The notes under the pieces were generated by a model. The model was given only the letters and a program-made list of their open reading frames with translations, did not search any database and was not told the DNA's origin. Source: a virus. Taken from it: DNA of 30,442 bases. The stretch spans positions 1-30,442 of the IMG/VR virus record IMGVR_UViG_3300046462_000211; one strand, given 5' to 3'. Shown in pieces: positions 8,031-15,737 of the stretch (its first letter is position 1; every line of letters starts with the position of its first letter). A program made the position numbers and the translations under genes.

Positions 8031-8456
8031 TTAGTAGTATTCCAACACTGTGATGTTGGGAGTGGCCGAGGCCGAGGACCCGTTCCAGGCGGAACCGAGA
8101 TTGCCAATGACGTTGCCGAGGCCCGAGCCGGGGACGGTGAAGCAGGAGGTGACGCCCGAGGCGATGGCGGGGAGGCCGATACCCACCGCAGAGGTGGAGA
8201 GAACGATGGTGCCGGCGGGGGCCACAAACTCGACCACCGCAGTCGGGTTGCAGAACACGAGGCCCTTGCGGGTGGGGTTCTGGCCAACGATCTGCACTGG
8301 GGTGCCGCCGTTCAGAGCAACGGTGGTGCCTGCGGGGCCAAGCTGAGTACCCTGAGCCTTCACCATGGTTGGTCCTTGGTTAACAGCAAGGATAATCAAG
8401 CCTGCAACGACCCCGAAGGCAGTCGCAGCTATTACGTTCTCAAGAGCACGATGCAT
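8031..8456 (-). CDS. membrane-anchored or exported small beta protein
   Basis: A 141-residue protein starting with a charged segment and one hydrophobic helix (about residues 8-25, VIAATAFGVVAGLIILAV), then either a cleavage site near VKA/QG or an uncleaved anchor. The rest is a small beta domain with two cysteines (GLVFCNPTAVVEF and VTSCFTVPG) and a C-terminal strand ITVLEYY. The order of elements resembles the protein encoded at 7663-7992, suggesting the same fold, though identity is low. The start has an ideal GGAGG site 5 bases upstream. Function is unknown; exposure on the outer side of the inner membrane is inferred from the signal. Confidence 0.55.
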   Translation of the reverse strand: MHRALENVIAATAFGVVAGLIILAVNQGPTMVKAQGTQLGPAGTTVALNGGTPVQIVGQNPTRKGLVFCNPTAVVEFVAPAGTIVLSTSAVGIGLPAIASGVTSCFTVPGSGLGNVIGNLGSAWNGSSASATPNITVLEYY

Positions 8457-8457
8457 T

Positions 8458-8844
8458 TCAGCCTCCGTTGCCGGTTATACCGGCTCGCCAGTATAGGGCA
8501 ACGATTGGACCTAGAACCGTCACCGAGAATAGGGCCGCCGCGATGGTCCGCACCTGAGTTGGGTCCCACACCGCAAAACTCCATATGCCGCAGGCGGCCA
8601 CAACGGCTATCAGACCCAGCAGCCGAGCCGATAGCACATCGAGGGCCGCAATTAGGACGGCAGGATACTCTTTTTTGATTTGGGCGATAGGCGACGAACG
8701 AACTTGGGGCTCCGGGACAGGAATTGGCTCTGGCCTGGGAGGCGGAGGCGGCATGGCCACCACGTTCTCGACAGGCTTGGGACCATCATACAAATCCGCC
8801 TGCTCCACGCCCTCGGGTAGTTCATTTGGCAAAGAAAGCGCCAC
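8458..8844 (-). CDS. two-helix membrane protein with Pro-rich N-terminal segment
   Basis: A 128-residue protein beginning with GTG at 8844, chosen because AGGAGG lies exactly 5 bases upstream and no better start is visible. Residues 31-46 are almost entirely proline alternating with acidic, basic or small residues (MPPPPPRPEPIPVPEP), similar in style to TonB-type periplasm-spanning spacers. Residues about 63-91 and 99-118 are two transmembrane helices. It overlaps the preceding small gene by 23 bases. It lies directly upstream of the run of exported proteins and may work with them in the membrane, or it could be a holin-like or anchor protein. No family was recognised. Confidence 0.55.
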   Translation of the reverse strand: MALSLPNELPEGVEQADLYDGPKPVENVVAMPPPPPRPEPIPVPEPQVRSSPIAQIKKEYPAVLIAALDVLSARLLGLIAVVAACGIWSFAVWDPTQVRTIAAALFSVTVLGPIVALYWRAGITGNGG

Positions 8845-9007
8845 TAGCTCCTCCTATTCCTTCGTCTATCTTGTGGCGGATCGCCAGTATCTTGGCCCCC
8901 ACCTCGATTGCTTTCAGTCGCTCCGAGTTGGACAACTCCTTGCCACGGAGCGCCCTTCTCACTTCAATCTCCAACACGTCGATCAGACTCTTCTGCCTTG
9001 CCGTCAT
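8822..9007 (-). CDS. small helical protein, unknown
   Basis: A 61-residue, charged, mostly helical protein. The segment SERLKAIEVGAKILAIRHKID (about 28-48) looks like an amphipathic helix pair, followed by a flexible Gly-rich end with FF near the C-terminus. Similar short proteins with an RLKA-IE-G-K-L helix followed by FF occur in other phages, but no role is known to me. It is ATGA-coupled to the large virion protein gene upstream, and its 3' end contains the ribosome-binding site of the next gene. Confidence 0.5.
   Translation of the reverse strand: MTARQKSLIDVLEIEVRRALRGKELSNSERLKAIEVGAKILAIRHKIDEGIGGASGAFFAK
8850..8855 (-). promoter_or_regulatory. strong ribosome-binding site fixing a GTG start
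   Basis: AGGAGG on the minus strand, five bases before the GTG at 8844. It lies inside the 3' end of the preceding 61-residue gene and determines the start of the Pro-rich membrane protein. Confidence 0.6.
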
Positions 9008-10461
9008 GGCTGGGCCGCGTTGAGGGTGTCGTAGCCTTCCCCCTGATGATCGAGGGCCTGCTGACCACCAACTGCCCCACTTCGCAGGGTCTGGTCCCGC
9101 AGCGACTTCTTGGCGTCCACCCTCATCGCCGCGTTTTTGACGGCCTGCTGCTGGTTTATTGTGGCCCTCTCCTGAACTTTCGATATGAGATTTTCGATCT
9201 GCTGGTCAGTAAGATATTCTCCCAATTTTCGGAAGGCGAGTTTTGCTGTCCCCAATCCCACTGCGGCTGGGAAGCTAGCTAGTCCTATCAAAGGCAGTAG
9301 ACCATGGGGAACCGATTTATCTATTGAACGAGCGCCTCGGGACATAACCGTGCCTCTCACAGTGTCCTCAAGGGCCTGCTGCTCTTCTGGATTAAGCCTG
9401 CTCAGTCTTTTGTCATTTTTGAGTATACTGTTTAGCTTCTGCAATTCGGCGTTTTGGGTGTTGCCCTTCCACCCCGTCGAGGAAGCTTGGTTTATGCCTT
9501 GCTCTCTTGCCTTTTGTAGTTCTTCTACCTGTGACTTTACGTTCCAATCGTTGATGGCGTCCTTTAGGGTATTATTTATTTGTGGGTCGCGTTGTTTCAT
9601 AAAATCCACGACTTCAGAGCGAGCTAGTTGACCGGCTATCCGCTCGTCGGCCGGGACGGTTCCCAACTTAGCATGAAGATTCATCAAATCCTTGTACCGG
9701 GCCGGTTGATTTCTATCCTTCAAATATCTCTCCATGTACTTATACGTCATGGGAGAATTTATGTCGTCACGAGAATTGGTGTCCAACCATGTGTCTAATG
9801 TAGAATGGAGTGCGTCTGTTTCATGAGTAGGGATAAGGGTTGGGTCGTTCTCGATGACCTTATAGCCTTGTTTAGCACTGGCCTCGATGTCGGGAGCTTT
9901 GGCAAGAGCCTTTCGCCCTGCCGCCTCTCTCATGGCCTTGGAACCCGCTCCAGTTCCAGCCCCGCCGGCAACGCCGCCCGCCACGGACGCCAAAGTTTGC
10001 CCCCATTCCGGGGCGCCCAATTCCTCGGCAATCTTGCGGCCGTAATGTGAACCGGCACCGCCCATAGCCGCGCCGCCGATCTTGAGCGCAGCACTACCAG
10101 CGCCGAGAAGGTTCAATGGATTAGCCACTGCTTCACCCACGTCACCGGCCAATGTGTCCCCCTGCGGCTCAAGACCCAGCGCCTTGTTCATCCTATCGGC
10201 GTAGTGCGGGGTGAATTTTGGGTTCTCTGGTATTTGGAGTCCTTCGCGGAGGCCCTTGCCGGTGACGGCCTCGCCCAGAGAGCCGAGTGTTCCAGTCACG
10301 CCCCTGGCCAATCCCTTGCCCAGTTCCTTGATGCCACTGGGGCCTTCGTCAGGCTGGTACTGCTGCTGGGCAAAGGCAATAGCCTGCTCCTGGGTGGCGC
10401 CTTCCGGCCCTTCCACCGTGATAACTTTGCCATCGGGCGCCTGTACCTTAAATTGGGGCAT
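9004..10461 (-). CDS. probable internal virion (ejection-type) protein
   Basis: A 485-residue cysteine-free protein. The N-terminus, FKVQAPDGKVITVEGPEGAT followed by QEQAIAFAQQQY, is the short beta-hairpin plus helix found at the start of many internal or ejected virion proteins of short-tailed phages. Two Gly/Ala-rich hydrophobic stretches follow (about 118-190 and 400-420), which could insert in membranes during DNA entry, with charged helices between them and at the end. In short-tailed phages such proteins leave the capsid with the DNA and form a channel through the envelope. Position after the tail hub and the other large low-complexity proteins fits. No lytic transglycosylase motif was seen. 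Confidence 0.58.
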   Translation of the reverse strand: MPQFKVQAPDGKVITVEGPEGATQEQAIAFAQQQYQPDEGPSGIKELGKGLARGVTGTLGSLGEAVTGKGLREGLQIPENPKFTPHYADRMNKALGLEPQGDTLAGDVGEAVANPLNLLGAGSAALKIGGAAMGGAGSHYGRKIAEELGAPEWGQTLASVAGGVAGGAGTGAGSKAMREAAGRKALAKAPDIEASAKQGYKVIENDPTLIPTHETDALHSTLDTWLDTNSRDDINSPMTYKYMERYLKDRNQPARYKDLMNLHAKLGTVPADERIAGQLARSEVVDFMKQRDPQINNTLKDAINDWNVKSQVEELQKAREQGINQASSTGWKGNTQNAELQKLNSILKNDKRLSRLNPEEQQALEDTVRGTVMSRGARSIDKSVPHGLLPLIGLASFPAAVGLGTAKLAFRKLGEYLTDQQIENLISKVQERATINQQQAVKNAAMRVDAKKSLRDQTLRSGAVGGQQALDHQGEGYDTLNAAQP

Positions 10462-12021
10462 CTACTGGATTACCTTCCATCCCCCACCTCCCCCGCCTTG
10501 CTTTGCGGGTACATCGGGGAAGGCACCAACGGGCGCATTGGTTGGGGTTCGCGTCTCTCTCACCGCCTCCATCGAGTTTTGCACTTCGCGCCACAGCATC
10601 TGAAGTTGCGTCTTGTATGCCTCCGGGCTTTGCGCCATATCGAGAAAGCCGCGCTTCTCCGACTCCATTGCCTCGCTTACGCGAGGTATCCCCTGCGGGT
10701 TCATGGCGCGTCCATACGCCTTTGCCAGAGTTTGGTTGGCCACCAAAAAAGCGTTCCACTTTGGATCGCTCATATACTGCTGTTCTTTTTGTCGAAGAAC
10801 ATTCAAGGGAACTGCTTTTCCTCGTGGCATATTGTTTGATGCTTCAAGAGCAATTGGTATGGCTCGCTGTACCTCCCCAGTTGCGGCCAAAACCCTCTGC
10901 TCCATAGAGCCAGCCAATTTGCTCTGGGATACGTCTCCACCCCACCTCTTCTTATTGGCCTCCAAATCTTGCACGGTAAGGCCGCGCTCATTCAGCCGCT
11001 TTGCAATCATGTTTTGGGCATTTGTCATTGACCCTGTGCTTCTCCCCATCTGAGCAAGAGCAGATGGATCGCCATCAATAACCCGGTCGGCAAGTTTTAT
11101 GAGTGCGTCCTCGTTTACCCCATTCATCTGTTCAATTTGTTTTTTTAACTTTTCCGTCTGAAGTTCTACCACTTTTGACTTCTCAACTCTGTCTTCGTGG
11201 TGTTCACGCTCCGTCTGCTGAAACTCGGCCAGTTTGGTGAAGTCGTGCATCTTTGCGGTGTTGTACGTGATCTGGTCGTCGTACTTGGTGGCAACCAGCT
11301 TCATCATCTCCATCTTCTGGGCGATGTTGGTCTGCTGGTCCTTCCAGACGGCATTGTACTCGTCCAGCTTCGCCTGATTTACATCGTTGACGTTCTGCTC
11401 TGCTTCCTTCCATTCTTGGTGCATCTGGCTGAAGGACTCTACGTTGCCCTCATGGAGTCCCTTCATCATGCCCGAGAATGCCGTCAGCGCAGTGGTGGTG
11501 CCTTTGCGTGAAAAGCCGCCGGCCAACGCCCCCATCAGGGCGGCCACCTGCATATAGGCCATGCTGCTTGCCGAGAAGTCGGCCTTGGGAGGAGGCTTGT
11601 TTCGCTCCAAGACTGGAGGCTTGTTCTTCCGCATGTCCTCCATGGTGGACTGGAGGTCCTTGATGCGCCCCCCCATGTCCGCCTGTTTCTGCTTTTGCAG
11701 AACATCGTTGGCGGCGGTCGCCCCTTCAACGGCCTTGCGAACATCGTCAGAGGTGTAGTCGCCGCCGCCAGGTATGGCACCAGCCCCCATATCCTTGGGC
11801 GCTTCTTTGCCGGTTGCAAGTCTGTGGAGGGGCTGGAACCCTTGCGCGGGAGGCGCCTGTTGGGGGTTAAAGGAGGTAGGAGCTAAGCGGTCGTCATCCT
11901 TCAACTCCATTGCCGTCGATTGGAATGACGCTGGAGCAAAGTGTGCATCATCCTTCAACGCTGTAGCAAAGTATGCATCATCCTTGAGTTCGTCGGCAAA
12001 GGGCTGGCGATCATCGGTCAT
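10462..12021 (-). CDS. helical virion protein with N-terminal ELKDDA repeats, probable internal protein
   Basis: A 519-residue cysteine-free protein. The first 50 residues contain three degenerate copies of a short acidic repeat: ELKDDAYFA (about 11-19), ALKDDAHFA (21-29) and ELKDDDRLAP (39-48). Residues about 165-190 are hydrophobic (AYMQVAALMGALAGGFS), followed by a long charged coiled-coil region (about 195-310), then a helical C-terminal half with a Gly-rich end. Long helical, Cys-free proteins at this place in short-tailed phage genomes are usually packed in the head and ejected with DNA. The stop TAG directly abuts the start of the next gene. No enzymatic motif is visible. Confidence 0.55.
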   Translation of the reverse strand: MTDDRQPFADELKDDAYFATALKDDAHFAPASFQSTAMELKDDDRLAPTSFNPQQAPPAQGFQPLHRLATGKEAPKDMGAGAIPGGGDYTSDDVRKAVEGATAANDVLQKQKQADMGGRIKDLQSTMEDMRKNKPPVLERNKPPPKADFSASSMAYMQVAALMGALAGGFSRKGTTTALTAFSGMMKGLHEGNVESFSQMHQEWKEAEQNVNDVNQAKLDEYNAVWKDQQTNIAQKMEMMKLVATKYDDQITYNTAKMHDFTKLAEFQQTEREHHEDRVEKSKVVELQTEKLKKQIEQMNGVNEDALIKLADRVIDGDPSALAQMGRSTGSMTNAQNMIAKRLNERGLTVQDLEANKKRWGGDVSQSKLAGSMEQRVLAATGEVQRAIPIALEASNNMPRGKAVPLNVLRQKEQQYMSDPKWNAFLVANQTLAKAYGRAMNPQGIPRVSEAMESEKRGFLDMAQSPEAYKTQLQMLWREVQNSMEAVRETRTPTNAPVGAFPDVPAKQGGGGGGWKVIQ

Positions 12022-12022
12022 G

Positions 12023-13459
12023 TTACGTTACCGCATTTTGAACGGCAGAAGGCTTGGCGGCGCTGTTGGTGCTGACCGCCGCCAATAGGCCAAAGGACTT
12101 CAATGCATCGCCAACGGCCTGGTTATATTGCTGATCGCCCTGAGCCTGTAGTTGGGCGGCCTGCAAGAGGGCGTTATTGGCGCCCGAGTTGATGTTGGCG
12201 GCTGTCCCGAGGCCGGCGTTTGCTGCCGTAGCGGATTGGAAGGCCGTATTGATAAGCTGGGTGATCATAGCCGTCTGTTGAGCTAGGGCATCCTGCTTGA
12301 TCTGGGCAACGTCGCCCAGGAACCGGCTGTCGCTGTTGGGATCGGTAACGCCGTGGCTGGCGTAGAACTGGTATCGCTGGTTGGTCTGGTCTTGAACGTA
12401 CTTAGCCAACGTGGCCGCCTGGGCTGGACTGATCTGGTTATTGGTGGCGTTGGTCAAGTCGGTGGCCGCCGTTTGGTTGAATAGCGGGACGTTCTGAGTG
12501 GCCTGCGGGGACAACTGAGCGGCTTGGGCCTGGGCGTTGTTGACGGCTTGCTGAGCCTGCGGCGGAATGCCCGGAGCCCCCTTGTACAAAGTAGAACCAA
12601 GGAAGCCCAATGGGAGCGCCAGTTCCGCCGCCTTGGTCCACGGGGAGTTCAGGACCCCCCCCAATTGTGAGGTCAGGCTAGAAGAGGCGGCTGGTGCCGC
12701 CCCACCACCTCCGAAGCTTTCTCCCGCACCTCCCGTCAACCCAGTGTTTGCCCCGGGTAATGGATTGTTGGCCGCAATCCCCTCCTTTAGGGTTGCGGGG
12801 GCGGCATCCGCGCTGGCGCTCCCAAGAGACCCTGGGTCGGCGCCAAGAGCCGCGTCGATGTTGGCATTTGTGCCAGCTAGTTCAGTGGCCGGGTCCGTGA
12901 AAGCCGCCGCTGCCGATGGCACAGATGGTGTAGTTCCCGCCGCCAAGGATGTGGCTGCGCTGGTGGCGGGCGTGGCCCCAGTTGAGATGTCAGGAGCTAA
13001 AGCCAGAGCATTGGCGGCATCGCCACCCACCGAGGTACCCAGGCTCCCGCCGAGGCCAGACAGATCAGCCCCTGCACCGGCAAGTCCGGCGGTATCTAAG
13101 GCATCGGCCACACCAAGGCCCCCTACTACCCCTGCGTCTACCGCTCCGGCCCCTAGGTCTGCCGCCAGCCCAGCGTCTACTGCCCCCGCCCCAAGATCGG
13201 CGGCTCCCAAACCGGCATCGGCCGCGCCGACAGCGCCCGCAGCATCGGCCGCGCCAAGTCCGACATCGGCCGCGCCAAGTCCGACATCAGCCGCGCCGGC
13301 ACCCAGATCGGCCAGCCCCAATCCCGCCCCAATCTCTGGGGCCAGGAAGGGCAGGGCCACGGCAGCACCAATGCCGGCCGCTTCAAGGCCGGACCGCAAC
13401 GGATGGGCCTCGATCCCGCTGATCTGACGGTTGATCCAATCCTCTAGAGAAAAGCCCAT
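12023..13459 (-). CDS. Ala/Gly-rich repeat virion protein
   Basis: A 478-residue cysteine-free protein. After a short amphipathic start (MGFSLEDWINRQISG) and a hydrophobic stretch, residues about 45-125 are a run of GLGAAD-type repeats (GLGAADV, GLGAADA, DLGAGAVDAG), with 7-residue periodicity and matching 21-base DNA repeats. The middle is Ala/Ser/Thr-rich and disordered-looking. The C-terminal 150 residues are helical and Gln/Asn/Ala-rich. The hydrophobic Gly/Ala repeat could pack as helices in a membrane, as proposed for ejected proteins. Together with the two neighbours downstream it probably forms the internal protein set; this is inferred from order and composition. Confidence 0.52.
   Translation of the reverse strand: MGFSLEDWINRQISGIEAHPLRSGLEAAGIGAAVALPFLAPEIGAGLGLADLGAGAADVGLGAADVGLGAADAAGAVGAADAGLGAADLGAGAVDAGLAADLGAGAVDAGVVGGLGVADALDTAGLAGAGADLSGLGGSLGTSVGGDAANALALAPDISTGATPATSAATSLAAGTTPSVPSAAAAFTDPATELAGTNANIDAALGADPGSLGSASADAAPATLKEGIAANNPLPGANTGLTGGAGESFGGGGAAPAASSSLTSQLGGVLNSPWTKAAELALPLGFLGSTLYKGAPGIPPQAQQAVNNAQAQAAQLSPQATQNVPLFNQTAATDLTNATNNQISPAQAATLAKYVQDQTNQRYQFYASHGVTDPNSDSRFLGDVAQIKQDALAQQTAMITQLINTAFQSATAANAGLGTAANINSGANNALLQAAQLQAQGDQQYNQAVGDALKSFGLLAAVSTNSAAKPSAVQNAVT
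13245..13286. repeat. 21-base tandem repeat in the Ala/Gly-rich gene
   Basis: Two exact copies of a 21-base unit (13245-13265 and 13266-13286), followed by a diverged third, encode the GLGAADV heptad of the 478-residue virion protein. The repeat is in frame, so copy-number change would leave the protein readable. Confidence 0.85.
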
Positions 13460-13468
13460 GGCGGCACC

Positions 13469-15727
13469 TTATGCGTTGTTCAAAGCGTCAAACGCTGCGG
13501 TATTGTCTATAGGAGCCGCCCCTCCTGGTCTAGCGCGAGGGGCAAAGAGGCCAAGTTCCGGGTTGAAGTTGCCCAGTGGCAATCCTTCGTCCCCGAGAGT
13601 GATGGTGGGAAAGAACGGGTTATGCACGGGGGATGACCCATCGGCAGGAGATGTCCCGTCCGCCGGGCTTGTTCCGTCCGCCGGGGTATTTCCTGGTATC
13701 GGCTCGATAAGCTGGGACGCCAGCAGGTTGCCGCCTCCACCATTACCGCCACCCGGTCCCCCGCCATCTCCCGTATTTCCTGCTCCATCGCCTGCTGGAT
13801 TGCCAATTCCTGGATCATTCAGCGCCGACAAAACATCCGGGTTGGTGCTAGGGGCAATGTCGGGTCCAACTGGAGTTGTAATGTCTGGCGGTGTACCAGG
13901 ACTAGGACCTGGAGCCGGTGCTGGCGCGGGTGGGGCCGCCGCATCAATCGAGTTGAAACCTCCGCTGGCTATCTTGACGTTTGGGGCGGGAGCGGGAGCT
14001 GCGGTTGGATCTGGAGTTCCGGCAACGACCGATGTGGCAACCTGGTTCTGCTGACTTTCAGGCGTGAGGTTGCCGCCCTGCAATCCCCCAAGCGGCTCGT
14101 TAAGGCCGGGAAGATTCTCTAAGCCGGGAAGAGTGCTGGTGGCATCAGCCAATCTGGGCGCTGGACCACTATCAGGAAAAGCATTCTGAACAGGAGTGCC
14201 CCAAGTCGTTTGATTGTTGGTGGCCCATGAAGGCAATCCGCTGGCGTCTTGAATAGTTGCCGGTTGATCCCCAACACCAGGTTGGCCGTAAGTATTAAAG
14301 GCAGTTGGGCTACTGTCTGGGAACATTCCCGGCTGAAGTAGTTCATTGAACGATGATGTCGCCGTAGGCGGGATTGTTACATCGTTGAAGCCCTCGGTTG
14401 TCATAAAACTAGGTTCTTGAGCGCCTACGGGAGCTGGAGGACTGGTTGGCTGTCCATCTACTTCAATCCCAAGGATGTCTGTCCCAGGGCCAAAAGCATT
14501 CCCCGCAAACTGCGGCCCCATGTTGGACGGAATCCCTCCCAAACCCAGCCCTTGCTGCGCCGCCTGAGCCTCGGCAATGGTTGGACCGGCTGTTCCCATG
14601 GCGTTTGCCATATTGGGCGGGGGACCTTGATCGATTCCGCCGGGAGCTGGAGCGGGCTGATCCGGGGTCGGCGCATCGCTGGGCAGCGGGCTGGTGTCTT
14701 GGGCGGCCTGCGCCCTCGCCATACCCTGCTGGGCTGCAAGAATTGCCTGATCCCCGGTCTGGGCCGGGACCGGGTTCTGGTCGCCGGCCACATTCTGCTG
14801 TTCAGGACTGGAGGGGGCGGCGTTGGCCGTTCCAAGGGCCTGAGCAATAGGGCTGTCACCCTGGCCGGAAAGAAGACCTGATAGAGACGAAAACCCGCCG
14901 CCGAGTCCTAGAGCCGAAGCGGCGGCAGCGGGGCTGGCGGACGCCACCTGGCCCAAGCCAGAAGGTTGGCTTCCAAGACCAGCCAAGCCTCCCATGGGAG
15001 ATGCTGCCGCTGCTGCTGTTGGCGCTGGGGCTGAGTCCAGCGCCGCCCCCATATCTCCAGTAATGCTGGAGCTTTGAGTGCCTCCGGTAGGACCGGAAGC
15101 GGCAGGAGCCGAGACTTGATTGTCGGCCGCGCCGGGGGATTGATTGTCGGCCGCGCTGGGAGATTGGTTGCCGCCGGTTGGGTCCGACGAGGCAGCGAGG
15201 CCGCCACCATCAGATGTACCAATATTCCCATCGGCACTAGGACCTTGATTCCCGCCAGTTGCGTCAGCCCCAGGCCCGGGGCCGCTATCGGCGACAGATG
15301 TGCCATCGGCCGGACCACCACCGCCCTCGGCAGTTGTTCCTTGCGTCCCGCCAGTCGCATCGGACGCTGGCCCTCCGGCCCCGGCATCAGCCGAAGCTGC
15401 GGCCCCCTGACCGTCCGAACGGTCATTGCCGGGGGATTGGTCGCCGCCGGTTGGGTCTGAGTTGCTGTCATCGTCACCCGGGGATTGGTCGCCGCCGGTT
15501 GGGTCTGAGTTGCTGTCGTCGGCATTGCTGTCACCGTCTGCACTGCTGTCACCGTCTGCACTGCTGTCACCATCGTCTGCATTGCTGTCGCCATCATCTC
15601 CCCCGCCGTCATCACCGCCGCCGTCACCGTCGTCTCCCCCGCCGTCATCATCGCCGCTCGCAAACAGCCAAGACGGTTGCCAGCCCCACTCGAACTCGTC
15701 AAAATAGTCTTTGGTCAGTCTGCGCAT
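13469..15727 (-). CDS. large Asp/Gly/Pro-rich low-complexity virion protein with PTGG-x-Q repeats
   Basis: A 752-residue cysteine-free protein. Only the first 23 residues (MRRLTKDYFDEFEWGWQPSW onward) look ordered. Residues 25-75 are a polyacidic Asp/Gly/Ser tract with GDSSAD units. Then six copies of (P/A)TGG-(D/N/T)-Q occur near residues 76, 92, 124, 156, 183 and 213, roughly every 16 or 32 residues. The remainder is Pro/Ala/Gly/Gln-rich, with a second short repeat near residues 690-708 (SPADGT). The DNA has direct repeats to match. Such a protein may be a flexible, negatively charged filler or linker in the particle. No known family was recognised, and the start is supported by GAGGA 7-8 bases upstream. 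Confidence 0.55.
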   Translation of the reverse strand: MRRLTKDYFDEFEWGWQPSWLFASGDDDGGGDDGDGGGDDGGGDDGDSNADDGDSSADGDSSADGDSNADDSNSDPTGGDQSPGDDDSNSDPTGGDQSPGNDRSDGQGAAASADAGAGGPASDATGGTQGTTAEGGGGPADGTSVADSGPGPGADATGGNQGPSADGNIGTSDGGGLAASSDPTGGNQSPSAADNQSPGAADNQVSAPAASGPTGGTQSSSITGDMGAALDSAPAPTAAAAASPMGGLAGLGSQPSGLGQVASASPAAAASALGLGGGFSSLSGLLSGQGDSPIAQALGTANAAPSSPEQQNVAGDQNPVPAQTGDQAILAAQQGMARAQAAQDTSPLPSDAPTPDQPAPAPGGIDQGPPPNMANAMGTAGPTIAEAQAAQQGLGLGGIPSNMGPQFAGNAFGPGTDILGIEVDGQPTSPPAPVGAQEPSFMTTEGFNDVTIPPTATSSFNELLQPGMFPDSSPTAFNTYGQPGVGDQPATIQDASGLPSWATNNQTTWGTPVQNAFPDSGPAPRLADATSTLPGLENLPGLNEPLGGLQGGNLTPESQQNQVATSVVAGTPDPTAAPAPAPNVKIASGGFNSIDAAAPPAPAPAPGPSPGTPPDITTPVGPDIAPSTNPDVLSALNDPGIGNPAGDGAGNTGDGGGPGGGNGGGGNLLASQLIEPIPGNTPADGTSPADGTSPADGSSPVHNPFFPTITLGDEGLPLGNFNPELGLFAPRARPGGAAPIDNTAAFDALNNA
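15432..15517. repeat. 38-base direct repeat, period 48, in the Asp-rich gene
   Basis: Positions 15432-15469 and 15480-15517 are identical over 38 bases with a period of 48, in frame, and encode DSNSDPTGGDQSP in two copies. A diverged related segment occurs near 15155-15182. Confidence 0.85.
15526..15561. repeat. 18-base tandem repeat encoding GDSSAD
   Basis: Two exact 18-base copies (15526-15543 and 15544-15561) with a partial third encode the acidic GDSSAD units. All units keep the reading frame. Confidence 0.8.
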
Positions 15728-15737
15728 GGCAGAATCC

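Noticed and set aside
12567-13427. Long plus-strand ORF of 286 residues opposite the Ala/Gly-rich gene
   Set aside because: It is Pro/Ala-rich shadow coding that arises from the GC-rich repeats of the minus-strand gene; it lacks a ribosome-binding site and fits no operon.
13431-14054. Plus-strand 207-residue ORF
   Set aside because: Composition mirrors the opposite-strand low-complexity gene and there is no supporting context.
15120-15600. CRISPR-like repeats
   Set aside because: Repeats are in-frame coding repeats without unique spacers of regular length and lie inside a gene.
14908-15702. Minus-strand 264-residue ORF in another frame of the Asp-rich gene
   Set aside because: It is a frame-shifted reading of the repeats (Thr/Met/Ala-rich) with no start signal; the 752-residue frame joins its neighbours properly.
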